Of a stretch of 5,933 nt of DNA, positions 1 to 5,933 are shown in pieces; positions within the stretch are counted from its first letter, which is position 1, and each line of letters begins with the position of its first letter. The DNA is from Armatimonadota bacterium (GTDB taxonomy: Bacteria > Sysuimicrobiota > Sysuimicrobiia > Sysuimicrobiales > JACQTN01): contig JACQTN010000282.1 of NCBI GenBank assembly GCA_016210785.1, positions 1-5,933 of the forward strand. Direction: 5' to 3'. Both the position numbers and the translations under genes were made by a program. The notes under the pieces are model-generated. The model did no database searches. It was not told where the DNA came from and saw only the letters and a list, made by a program, of their open reading frames with translations.

Positions 1-2
1 GA

Positions 3-329
3 CTGGGGCTGTTAAGGGACTCATACGGCGACGTGGCGATCACTCCGTCGGGGAAGAGTGAGGTTGTCGACCAGGGGCGACCGATCCGGGGACCTGAGGT
101 TGTTCAGGTGGAAGGTGCTCTCGCGGAGCGTTGGGTGCGCGAGGTGCAGTTGACTGCCCAGGAGACGCGGCTGGCCGATCGGCTTGTTTGTACAACCAGT
201 TTGGGTGCGGGTGAGGCGGAGTCCGTGGCCCTGGCGAGTGCAAGGCACCTGGTCGTCCTGCTCGACGACAAGGAGGCCAGGGCGGCCGCCGAGGCGCTTC
301 ACCCGGTGGCTGAATCTTCGGTGCCCTAA
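3..329 (+). CDS. PIN-like DUF3368 family protein, 5'-partial and C-terminally truncated
   Basis: The reading frame is open from the left edge to a TAA at 327-329. Its first visible residues, LGLLRDSYGDVAITPS, resemble the 'LgLL..lyGeV.iPpaV' segment of DUF3368 proteins. These are PIN-like nucleases, often toxins of type II toxin-antitoxin pairs. Further on, LGAGEAESVALA and VVLLDDKEARAAAEAL match the two most conserved DUF3368 blocks. The Glu of SEVV, the Glu of GEAES and the Asp of LLDDKEAR would be acidic metal-binding residues. Family members normally continue about 40-45 residues past the last block (a GLPVVGT-like strand and a helix). Here the protein ends after HPVAESSVP, so the C-terminal part is missing or replaced. 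A GTG at 33 is a possible internal start but would cut the conserved first block, so the true start is probably outside the window. No antitoxin gene is visible. The product may be non-functional. The family call rests on motif recall, not a search. Confidence 0.55.
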   Translation: MGLLRDSYGDVAITPSGKSEVVDQGRPIRGPEVVQVEGALAERWVREVQLTAQETRLADRLVCTTSLGAGEAESVALASARHLVVLLDDKEARAAAEALHPVAESSVP

Positions 330-1726
330 ACCGGATGCCGAAGGTGCCAGTCCGTGGCCCGCTCATAGGCCCGGGCCGCGCGGAGCACGAGCGCCTCCTC
401 GAAGGGACGCCCGGCAATCTGCAGCCCCACGGGCAGGCCACCCGCCGAGAAGCCGCACGGGACGGAGATCGCGGGATAGCCAAGGATATTGAAGATGCGC
501 AGGTAGCGGGCCACAAGTTCCGTGAGCGTCTCTCCCGCACGCTGCCAGGGCGATTGCTCCTCGCTGAGCCTCGGAGCCGTGATGGCGATGGTGGGCAGGG
601 CGATCACGTCCACCTCCCTGAAGATCCCGATATATCGCAGCCGCATTGGCCGGAAGACCTCCTGCGCCAGACTCAGAATCTCTGTTCGGGCGAGGACGGC
701 GCGTTCGCGCATGTGCGCCGCATAGGGGTCGGAGGGCGCGGGCGTGCCCAGGGCATCGGCCATCTCGATGGTCTCCATCGCGCTGACGACCCGGCCCCAC
801 CGCCCCTGGTGGAGGTCGGGCAGGTCGATGTCCTGCATGACCATGCCTTGCGCGGCGAGCACGGCCACCGCGTCATCCACCAGGCGGGTGACCTCGGGAT
901 CGTTGCCCTCCCAGGCGGCCGCCCGGGGCACGCCCACGCGCACGCCACGCACGGAGCCGTCGAGCCCGCGCAGGTAGTCCGCCGCGGGTCGGTCGACGGT
1001 CGTGGGGTCTTCAGGATCGTGTCCCGCGACGGCCCCCAGCAGCAGCGCACAGTCGTAGACGCTCCGCGCAAGCGGCCCACAGCAATCAAAGGACTTGCTG
1101 TAGGGGAAGACCCGGTAGTTGCTCACCAGACCAAAGGTCGGCTTGAGGCCCACGACGCCGCTGAAGGCGGCCGGGATGCGGATGGAGCCTCCCGTGTCGC
1201 TGCCGACGGACCCGTAGGCGAGACGCGCGGCGACGCCGGCCGCGGACCCGCCGCTGGATCGGCCCGCGGTGCGCTCGGGATCCCAAGGGTTGCGAGAGGG
1301 ACCGATGAGGCGCGGGCTCCTGGCGCTGCCGTGGTACGGGTACACATCGGGGTTGGCCTTGCCCAGCAGCACCGCCCCCGCCCGGCGAAGCCCGTCCACC
1401 ACCGTCGCATCATGGCCCGTGTGATAGCCGGCAAGATCGGCTGCCCCCCACGTCGTCGGGGCGTCTCTGGTCTGGAACACGTCCTTCACGGAGACCGGCA
1501 CACCCTGGAGGGGACTTCGTGCTTCCCGGCGCGCCAGCGCACGCTCGGCCTGGCGGGCATCCTCGAGGGCTTGCTCGGCCAGGACCGCAGTGTAGGCCTG
1601 CAGCGTCGGGTTGAGTGCCGCGATCCGGTCCAGGCAGGCCCGCGTGACCTCCAGGGGTGAGAGCTGGCCTGTCTGGAAGAGAGGGACGAGTTGCTCGATC
1701 GTGTAGCTGAGGAACTCCGGAGCCAT
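326..1726 (-). CDS. Amidase-signature (AS) family amidohydrolase
   Basis: A complete 466-residue enzyme of usual AS-family length, hydrolysing a carboxamide to acid plus ammonia or amine, probably in the cytoplasm since no signal peptide is seen. The Ser-cisSer-Lys triad is recognisable: Lys81 in PVSVKDVF, cis-Ser157 in AGRSSGGSAAG, and nucleophile Ser181 in GSDTGGSIRIPAAFSG. The 24-residue spacing between the two serines is the family norm. The N-terminal helix pair with SPLEVTRACLDRI, the block GVVGLKPTFGLVS and the C-terminal CGFSAGGLPVGLQIAGRPFEEA are also typical. The ATG at 1726 is preceded by AAGGAG with a 9-base gap, which supports this start. GatA, indoleacetamide hydrolases and aryl acylamidases share this fold, so the substrate cannot be assigned. 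No gatB or gatC lies nearby, which argues against the tRNA amidotransferase subunit. The gene is divergent from the substrate-binding protein gene and its TAG stop overlaps the stop of the convergent DUF3368 gene. Confidence 0.93.
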   Translation of the reverse strand: MAPEFLSYTIEQLVPLFQTGQLSPLEVTRACLDRIAALNPTLQAYTAVLAEQALEDARQAERALARREARSPLQGVPVSVKDVFQTRDAPTTWGAADLAGYHTGHDATVVDGLRRAGAVLLGKANPDVYPYHGSARSPRLIGPSRNPWDPERTAGRSSGGSAAGVAARLAYGSVGSDTGGSIRIPAAFSGVVGLKPTFGLVSNYRVFPYSKSFDCCGPLARSVYDCALLLGAVAGHDPEDPTTVDRPAADYLRGLDGSVRGVRVGVPRAAAWEGNDPEVTRLVDDAVAVLAAQGMVMQDIDLPDLHQGRWGRVVSAMETIEMADALGTPAPSDPYAAHMRERAVLARTEILSLAQEVFRPMRLRYIGIFREVDVIALPTIAITAPRLSEEQSPWQRAGETLTELVARYLRIFNILGYPAISVPCGFSAGGLPVGLQIAGRPFEEALVLRAARAYERATDWHLRHPV

Positions 1727-2006
1727 GTCTGGGGTCTCCTTCCAAGCGAGAATGGAGGGCCCGTCCGGTCGTCGCCCTGCGGGCCGGCCCTCGGCGCACG
1801 GCCGTGGGCAGTCCAGTTTTCACTCTATCATCGCTTCCCATTGAGCACCAGGACGATTGAGAAAGCGGGAAGATGCCCGCCCGCGATGAATAAGTCTGCA
1901 AGGCAATCGCCGAGCCTTTGCCAGCCCGACGCGCTGTGGCTCGCGCGGTTGTCGAGGAAGAACGACCTCTCGGGTTGAGCAGAGGCCGGACGAGGAGGTG
2001 AGGAAG
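1727..2006. other. Divergent intergenic region between amidase and substrate-binding protein genes
   Basis: About 280 bases separate the two divergent starts, so promoters for both genes should lie here, but I could not pick a convincing -35/-10 pair on either strand. Visible structure: GAGGGCC at 1755-1761 pairs with GGCCCTC at 1786-1792 (7 bp) around a perfect 10-base palindrome at 1781-1790, in the amidase leader. GCGGG at 1865-1869 pairs with CCCGC at 1876-1880. GCAAGGC at 1898-1904 faces GCCTTTGC at 1914-1921, an imperfect inverted repeat with one bulged T. In such GC-rich DNA short repeats are expected by chance, so their role as operators or leader hairpins is only a possibility. A plus-strand open frame from 1691 to 1978 crosses the region but resembles no protein. 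Confidence 0.35.
1993..2001 (+). promoter_or_regulatory. Ribosome-binding site deciding the substrate-binding protein start
   Basis: AGGAGGTGA is a near-perfect complement to the 3' end of 16S rRNA. Its AGGAGG core ends 8 bases before the GTG at 2007, which is ideal. The other in-frame GTG, at 1998, lies inside this site and cannot use it. This is why the start at 2007 is preferred. Confidence 0.75.
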
Positions 2007-3551
2007 GTGCGAGGCAGGTGGTTCGTTGTCCTGGTGTTCCTGGGGCTGGTCATGAACGTCGGCGGAGGAACCCACCGGCAGGCCGCGGCGCAGGCCCCCG
2101 ACGCCGTCGTGATCGCCCAAAGCGCGGACATCCAGACGGGAGACCCACACAAGACGGTCGCCATCCACGCCTACAATGCCCTGATCAACGTCTACGACAC
2201 GCTGATGGCCCGTGACGCCGACCTGCGCGTCAAGCCAGGCCTCGCCCTCGCCTGGCGGGCGATCGAACCCACCACGTGGGAACTCGACCTCCGGCGGGGG
2301 GTGCGGTTTCACAACGGGGAGCCCTTCAACGCGCAGGCGGTGAAATTCTCCCTGGAGCGCGCGCTCGATCCCAGGACGAAGTGGCCTGGCGCGGGCGTTC
2401 TGCGGCCCATCAAGTCGGTGACTGTCGTCAATGATCATACGCTCCGCATCGCCACGGAGCGTCCCTGGCCCTTCTTCCCGGCACACATGGCCTACTACGG
2501 GTGGATCGTGCCGCCCCGCCACATCGAAAGGGCGGGCGAAGAGGCCCTGGCGCGCCGGCCTGTGGGCACGGGGCCCTACAGGTTCGTCCGCTGGATCAAA
2601 GACGAGCGCGTCGAGCTGGAGGTCAACTCCGGCTACTGGGGTCGGCGGCCAAAGATCGAGCGCGTCATCATCCGGGCGATCCCCAGCGAGTCTTCCCGGC
2701 TGGCCGAGTTGCTGGCGGGGTCGGTCCACCTGATCAACATCGTTCCGCCGGAGGTCTTCGGCCCCATCCTGCGTTCGGCGCGCGCCAGGCTGGTGTCCGG
2801 GCGCAGCGCGGGGATCTTCTACCTCCAGTTCAACCTGATGAACATCCCGCGGGACCGCCCCCTGGCCGACAGGCGGGTGCGCCAGGCGCTGAACTACGCC
2901 GTCGATCGCAAGGTCATGATCCAGAGCATCCTTCACAACGTGGGGGAGGTGGTACCGACTTTGTGCGCTGACATCAGCACCGGCTGCGACGCGTCGGTTC
3001 CTCCCTACCCCTACGATCCCGACCGGGCCCGCGCCCTCCTGCGCGAGACGGGGTATGTGGACGGATTCGACATGACCATCTCCTCGACGAGTGGCGGCTA
3101 TCCTGCCGACCTCGATCTCAGCCTGGCCGTGGCCGACCAGTTCCAGCGGGTGGGGGTCCGGGCGCGGGTCGTCGTCATCGAGTATGGCGTCCACCTCCGC
3201 CAGATCTTCAGCCGGAACGTGCCGGAGCATGCCATGTTCCGGCGGTCCACGGATTTCATCGGCTACGCGGGCGGGGTCGCAGACCGGAACTTCCACAGCC
3301 GGGGCGGCACATCACTCTGGTCGCCCGGCCGCCGGGACTTCGACCAACTCCTGGAGACCGCCGCGGTCACCGTCGACGAACAAAGGATGAAGGACCTCTA
3401 TCGCCGCGCCCAGCTCGTGTTCAAGGAGGAGGCCCCGGCCGTTCCGTTGTTCACTGCGCCGAACGCCCACGGGCTCCATCGTGACCTGGAGTGGACGCCG
3501 CGGCCTGACTTGTTGCTGACGATGGCGGACGCATCCTGGAGGCGGCGGTAA
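2007..3551 (+). CDS. ABC transporter substrate-binding protein, family 5 (peptide/oligopeptide type)
   Basis: An extracytoplasmic solute receptor of the Opp/Dpp-type SBP_bac_5 family, 514 residues from GTG 2007 (517 from GTG 1998), a usual length. The N-terminus is a signal peptide: a basic start, a hydrophobic core FVVLVFLGLVM, and a likely signal peptidase I site after QAAAQA. There is no lipobox cysteine. Family blocks in order: DIQTGDPHKT with LINVYDTLM (conserved N-terminal strand and helix); WELDLRRGVRFHNGEPFNAQ near residues 91-110, the family signature region; VGTGPYRFVRW near 186-196; LADRRVRQALNYAVDRKVM; and YPYDPDRARALLRETGY. The only two cysteines, about C320 and C327, lie close together in a loop. 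Such receptors bind peptides, but relatives bind nickel, opines or glutathione, so the ligand is unassigned. No permease or ATPase gene is in the window. The next gene on the same strand starts about 135 bases downstream, so the two may be cotranscribed. Confidence 0.93.
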   Translation: MRGRWFVVLVFLGLVMNVGGGTHRQAAAQAPDAVVIAQSADIQTGDPHKTVAIHAYNALINVYDTLMARDADLRVKPGLALAWRAIEPTTWELDLRRGVRFHNGEPFNAQAVKFSLERALDPRTKWPGAGVLRPIKSVTVVNDHTLRIATERPWPFFPAHMAYYGWIVPPRHIERAGEEALARRPVGTGPYRFVRWIKDERVELEVNSGYWGRRPKIERVIIRAIPSESSRLAELLAGSVHLINIVPPEVFGPILRSARARLVSGRSAGIFYLQFNLMNIPRDRPLADRRVRQALNYAVDRKVMIQSILHNVGEVVPTLCADISTGCDASVPPYPYDPDRARALLRETGYVDGFDMTISSTSGGYPADLDLSLAVADQFQRVGVRARVVVIEYGVHLRQIFSRNVPEHAMFRRSTDFIGYAGGVADRNFHSRGGTSLWSPGRRDFDQLLETAAVTVDEQRMKDLYRRAQLVFKEEAPAVPLFTAPNAHGLHRDLEWTPRPDLLLTMADASWRRR

Positions 3552-3559
3552 GTCGAGGA

Positions 3560-3617
3560 CGCCTGGGTCAGGCGCCAGGCGACCGCTCACCTGGGCCTTC
3601 CGTTCGTGGTGAGACGG
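3560..3617 (+). other. GC-rich hairpins between the substrate-binding protein and transferase-family genes
   Basis: Directly after the upstream stop, CGCCTGG at 3560-3566 can pair with CCAGGCG at 3575-3581 (7 bp, 8-base loop). Its first six bases can instead pair with CAGGCG at 3569-3574 around a 3-base loop, so the two folds exclude each other. A second stem follows: CCGCTCACC at 3583-3591 with GGTGAG-A-CGG at 3608-3617, 9 bp with one bulged A. No run of T follows either stem, so this is not a standard intrinsic terminator. It could stabilise the 3' end of the upstream message or reduce read-through into the next gene. Confidence 0.35.
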
Positions 3618-3686
3618 GTAGGCGCTGTCCTGGCGCGCGCGGAGGGCTGAGCGCGGAGATCGTGTCAGCGAGGAGTGATGTGTGAC

Positions 3687-5459
3687 ATGGAGACAATCGA
3701 CCGGTATCCTGTCCTGCTGACCCCACCGGGTGCGTATCGCCCCACCCTGATGGCCCGCTCGCACATGGTCTCCTCCGGGCACTACCTGGCCACCGCTGCG
3801 GCCTTCAGGATCTTGGAGAGAGGTGGAAATGCCGTCGATGCTGGCGTTGCCGCCGGGCTTGCGCTGAACGTCGTGCACTCCGACATGACCAGCCTTGGCG
3901 GTGTCGCGCCCATCATCATCTATCTCTCTGGCCGTCGGGAGGTCTGGACCATCTCCGGCATCGGATGGTGGTCCGAGGAGGCGACGCTGGAAAGAGTGCT
4001 CCCGCGGATCAGGGGTGACCAGAGCGGCATCGCCCACGCCGTGGCGCCGGCCGCGGCCGCCGCCTGGATCACGGCGCTGGAACGGTTCGGGACCCTGAGC
4101 TTCGCCGAGGTGGCCGCCCCTGCCATCGAGCTCTGCGAGGAGGGCTTTCCCCTGTTCCAGTACTTCCAGGACACGCTGAGGACCCGGCTTCAGCGCATCC
4201 TCGCCTCGCCCAGCTCGGCGGAGGTCTACCTTCCGGGTGGACAGGTCCCGGCGGTGGGGACCCTGCTCGTGCAGCGCGACCACGGTCGGACCTTGCGACG
4301 GCTCGCCGAGGCGGAGGCCTCCGCTCGGGACAACGGGCGGGAGGCGGGGCTCAGGGCGGCACGGGAGTATTTCTATCAAGGGCCGATTGCCGAGGCCATG
4401 GTGCAGTTCTGCCAGAGCGTGGGTGGCTTCCTCACCCTCCGGGACCTGGCGGAGTTCCGGGTGGACGTGGAGCCTTCTGTGGCCGTCTTGTACCGGGGCT
4501 ACCAGGTGCACGCCTGCGGTCCCTGGTGTCAGGGTCCGGTCGTCCTGCAGGCGCTGAAGATCCTCGAAGGCTACGACATGCACTCCTTTGGGCACAACTC
4601 CGCCGAGCACCTGCACCTGCTGACGGAGGCCCTGAAGGCCGCGTTCGCAGATCGCCACGCCTACTACGGCGACCCGCGCGTCGTCTCCGTGCCGCTCTCC
4701 GGTCTCCTCAGCGACGTCTACGCCGTGGAGTGGCGCAAGAGGATCCGGTTACACCAGGCGGCGCCGACCATGCCGGAGCCGGGCAATCCCTGGTCCTTCG
4801 CCACCGAACAACGACAGGGCAGCACGCTCCCGCCTTATCCCCCCGAGGCCATCTCGGACAGGATGCTCGGCAGCAACGACACCTCTTATGTCTGCGTCGT
4901 GGACGCGGAGGGCAACGGCTTTTCTGCGACGCCCAGCGATGGCCTGAGCGACAGCCCGGTGGTGCCAGGCCTCGGGATCAGGATTTCCACGCGCGGCATC
5001 CAGAGTTATCATCATCCGGATCATCCCAACTCCATAGCACCGCGCAAGCGACCCCGGCTGACCCCTAACCCCGGCCTCGTCCTCCAGGATGGGCGGCTGT
5101 GGATGCTCTACGGAACCCCCGGGGGCGACGTCCAGCCTCAAGCGATGACGCAGCTTCTCCTCAACGTGATCGACTTCCGCATGGACCTGCAGGCCGCCGT
5201 GGAAGCCGCCAGGGTGGCGTCATATAGCTTCCCGCAGAGCGATTATCCACATGCCTGCTTTCCGGGGGAGCTGCGGGCGGAGAGCCGTATCCCGCTTCCC
5301 GTGCTGGCGCGGCTGAGCGACCTGCGCCATCGCATGTACATCTGGCCCGAGCTGGTGCCTGCGGCCGGTGGGCTGTGCGCGATCCAGATCGATCCCCAGG
5401 CGCAGACACGGCGCGGTGGCGCGGACCCGCGCCGCCTCTCTTATGTTTTCGGCTGGTAG
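3687..5459 (+). CDS. Gamma-glutamyltransferase-family Ntn-hydrolase (GGT-like), substrate uncertain
   Basis: A full-length member of the gamma-glutamyltranspeptidase family. Residue numbers here count from GTG 3675 (594 residues). The N-terminal block HYLATAAAFRILERGGNAVDAGVA is the family signature. The self-cleavage site and nucleophile is Thr403 in NDTSYVCVVDAEGN; cleavage before it would give a large subunit of about 400 residues and a small one of 192. The oxyanion block GTPGGD is at 480-485 and the end, GADPRRLSYVFGW, is a normal family terminus. No signal peptide is seen, so it is probably cytoplasmic, unlike E. coli Ggt. Several E. coli gamma-glutamyl-binding residues appear replaced (see findings), so a true glutathione hydrolase is not assured; HpxW-type amidohydrolases and CapD show how varied the family is. 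ATG 3687 is chosen because AGGAG at 3671-3675 lies 11 bases before it. GTG 3675 and ATG 3678 are in frame but too close to that site. Confidence 0.9.
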   Translation: METIDRYPVLLTPPGAYRPTLMARSHMVSSGHYLATAAAFRILERGGNAVDAGVAAGLALNVVHSDMTSLGGVAPIIIYLSGRREVWTISGIGWWSEEATLERVLPRIRGDQSGIAHAVAPAAAAAWITALERFGTLSFAEVAAPAIELCEEGFPLFQYFQDTLRTRLQRILASPSSAEVYLPGGQVPAVGTLLVQRDHGRTLRRLAEAEASARDNGREAGLRAAREYFYQGPIAEAMVQFCQSVGGFLTLRDLAEFRVDVEPSVAVLYRGYQVHACGPWCQGPVVLQALKILEGYDMHSFGHNSAEHLHLLTEALKAAFADRHAYYGDPRVVSVPLSGLLSDVYAVEWRKRIRLHQAAPTMPEPGNPWSFATEQRQGSTLPPYPPEAISDRMLGSNDTSYVCVVDAEGNGFSATPSDGLSDSPVVPGLGIRISTRGIQSYHHPDHPNSIAPRKRPRLTPNPGLVLQDGRLWMLYGTPGGDVQPQAMTQLLLNVIDFRMDLQAAVEAARVASYSFPQSDYPHACFPGELRAESRIPLPVLARLSDLRHRMYIWPELVPAAGGLCAIQIDPQAQTRRGGADPRRLSYVFGW

Positions 5460-5479
5460 TCCCGCGAGCCAGCGACACC

Positions 5480-5743
5480 ATGATCCGGCTGCTCTTTGAA
5501 ACCCGGCAGCCCTGGGGCGTCCACTACTCCAACCCCCGGGTGGACGAGATGCTCCGGTCCGCGACCAGGATCATCGACCCTGACCGCCGGCTGAGGCTCT
5601 ACCAGGCGGCCCTCACCGTTATCCGCGAGGACGCACCCGTGGCGTTCCTGCACCAGCTGGTCGACATTTGCGGGCGGCGCAAGGGCGCGCCCGTCTTCCC
5701 GCAGATCGACCAGCGCATCTCGGTGTACAACAAGTGGAAGTAG
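5480..5743 (+). pseudogene. C-terminal remnant of a second family-5 substrate-binding protein
   Basis: The frame from ATG 5480 gives 87 residues that read as the end of an SBP_bac_5 protein: RLLFETRQPWGVHYSNPRVD, then EMLRSATRIIDPDRRLRLYQ, then REDAPVAFLHQ, ending in ISVYNKWK. The intact receptor upstream has the same layout near its end (FDQLLETAA, DEQRMKDLYRRAQ, KEEAPAVPLF), but the sequences differ widely, so this is a different paralogue and not a local copy. Homology may reach a few codons further up, to about 5465 (ASDTM). It then stops, because the same frame farther upstream is only the shadow of the transferase-family gene. About 400 N-terminal residues, including signal peptide and ligand lobes, are missing. 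ATG 5480 has no clear ribosome-binding site. It is most likely a dead fragment left by a deletion or recombination; an assembly join cannot be excluded. Confidence 0.8.
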
Positions 5744-5751
5744 ACTCGTCC

Positions 5752-5758
5752 AAGGAGG
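5752..5758 (+). promoter_or_regulatory. Ribosome-binding site of the last gene
   Basis: AAGGAGG lies 8 bases before ATG 5767, a strong and well-spaced site. It supports a real gene start there although only 167 bases of the gene are in the window. Confidence 0.75.
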
Positions 5759-5766
5759 AACCCGTC

Positions 5767-5933
5767 ATGCACCTGCCTCCCGAGCTCGACAAAGGCCGCC
5801 ATGGAACCCTCAGCCATCCCTACATCTTTGTCGACGGCTGTGTCCAGATGTGGCCCGACGCCGACTGGCGCAAGCTCAACACCTGTGGCTGCACCGCTTA
5901 CTGCCTGACCACGTGGCGCCCCCACGACAACGC
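5767..5933 (+). CDS. N-terminal part of a possible peptidase M19-like (membrane dipeptidase) protein, 3'-partial
   Basis: The frame runs open from ATG 5767 to the right edge, giving 55 complete codons. It begins MHLPPELDKGRHG, with no signal peptide. The block YIFVDGCVQMW followed by DADWRKLNTCGCTAYCLTT resembles the first strand and helix of M19 dipeptidases and relatives: a 'hydrophobic-DG' strand, then a helix leading to 'GG(V/T).a...T'. In classical M19 enzymes the strand ends in DGHND, whose His and Asp bind zinc. Here it reads DGCVQ, so those ligands are not visible. M19 enzymes cleave dipeptides such as Cys-Gly, which would fit next to a transferase-family gene. Other TIM-barrel amidohydrolases are possible. 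The start is well supported; the family is a tentative guess from a short stretch. Confidence 0.5.
   Translation, partial: MHLPPELDKGRHGTLSHPYIFVDGCVQMWPDADWRKLNTCGCTAYCLTTWRPHDN

Noticed and set aside
335..1660. Plus-strand open frame (441 codons) opposite the amidase
   Set aside because: The amidase on the other strand has a full catalytic triad and normal length; this frame has only shadow composition.
1857..1893. Possible sigma70 promoter (TTGAGA at 1857-1862 with an AT-rich TGAATA downstream)
   Set aside because: The spacing is about 24 bases and the -10 match is poor, so it is not supportable.
1691..1978. Plus-strand open frame of 95 codons in the divergent region
   Set aside because: It starts inside the amidase gene, shows no recognisable motif or good ribosome-binding site, and is within chance length for this base composition.
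1410..3296. Long minus-strand open frame (628 codons) opposite the substrate-binding protein gene
   Set aside because: It is antisense to a clearly recognisable gene, overlaps the amidase in another frame, is rich in Arg, Pro and Gly as expected for a GC-rich shadow, and shows no family motifs.
3560..3581. Intrinsic terminator after the substrate-binding protein gene
   Set aside because: The stem is good but no T-rich tail follows, so it is listed only as a hairpin.
3312..4658. Minus-strand open frame (448 codons) opposite the end of the receptor and the first part of the transferase-family gene
   Set aside because: It spans two real genes and the gap between them, has low-complexity composition and resembles no known protein; a high-GC shadow.
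5375..5479. Upstream extension of the receptor remnant to a start at 5375
   Set aside because: These 35 codons lie inside the 3' end of the transferase-family gene in another frame and do not resemble a substrate-binding protein; similarity begins only near 5465.

Overview
The window is a GC-rich bacterial segment with GTG as well as ATG starts and clear Shine-Dalgarno sites. No rRNA, tRNA, transposase or CRISPR array is visible. Nothing in it fixes the taxon. An orphan family-5 peptide-binding protein among amide-bond hydrolases fits a metabolically versatile soil, sediment or thermal-environment bacterium, but that is inference only.

Layout, left to right. (1) About 3-329, plus strand: the 3' part of a PIN-like DUF3368 gene (type II toxin fold), cut by the window edge and also short at its C-terminus. 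(2) 326-1726, minus strand: a complete amidase-signature hydrolase, tail to tail with (1), their stop codons overlapping. (3) About 1727-2006: a divergent intergenic region with no convincing promoter, only short inverted repeats. (4) 2007-3551, plus: a secreted family-5 (Opp/Dpp-type) substrate-binding protein. (5) 3552-3686: a gap with GC-rich hairpins. (6) 3687-5459, plus: a gamma-glutamyltransferase-family Ntn-hydrolase with no visible signal peptide and an atypical substrate pocket. (7) About 5465-5743, plus: the C-terminal remnant of a second family-5 substrate-binding protein, directly behind the previous stop. (8) 5767 to the right edge, plus: the start of a gene with a strong ribosome-binding site, tentatively a peptidase M19-like (membrane dipeptidase) protein.

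The complete genes suggest a scavenging locus. The binding protein captures a peptide-like or amide compound in the periplasm or outside the cell. The Ntn-hydrolase, the possible dipeptidase and the divergent amidase could break amide bonds in it. Glutathione or gamma-glutamyl peptides are the textbook guess for a transferase plus dipeptidase pair. However, the transferase homologue lacks several residues that hold the gamma-glutamyl group in the E. coli enzyme, so its substrate is probably something else. No permease or ATPase genes are present.

I found no clearly new multi-gene system. The points most worth checking are the altered pocket of the Ntn-hydrolase, the substrate-binding-protein scar behind it, the truncated PIN gene against the amidase, and the apparent loss of the His-x-Asp metal motif in the last gene.
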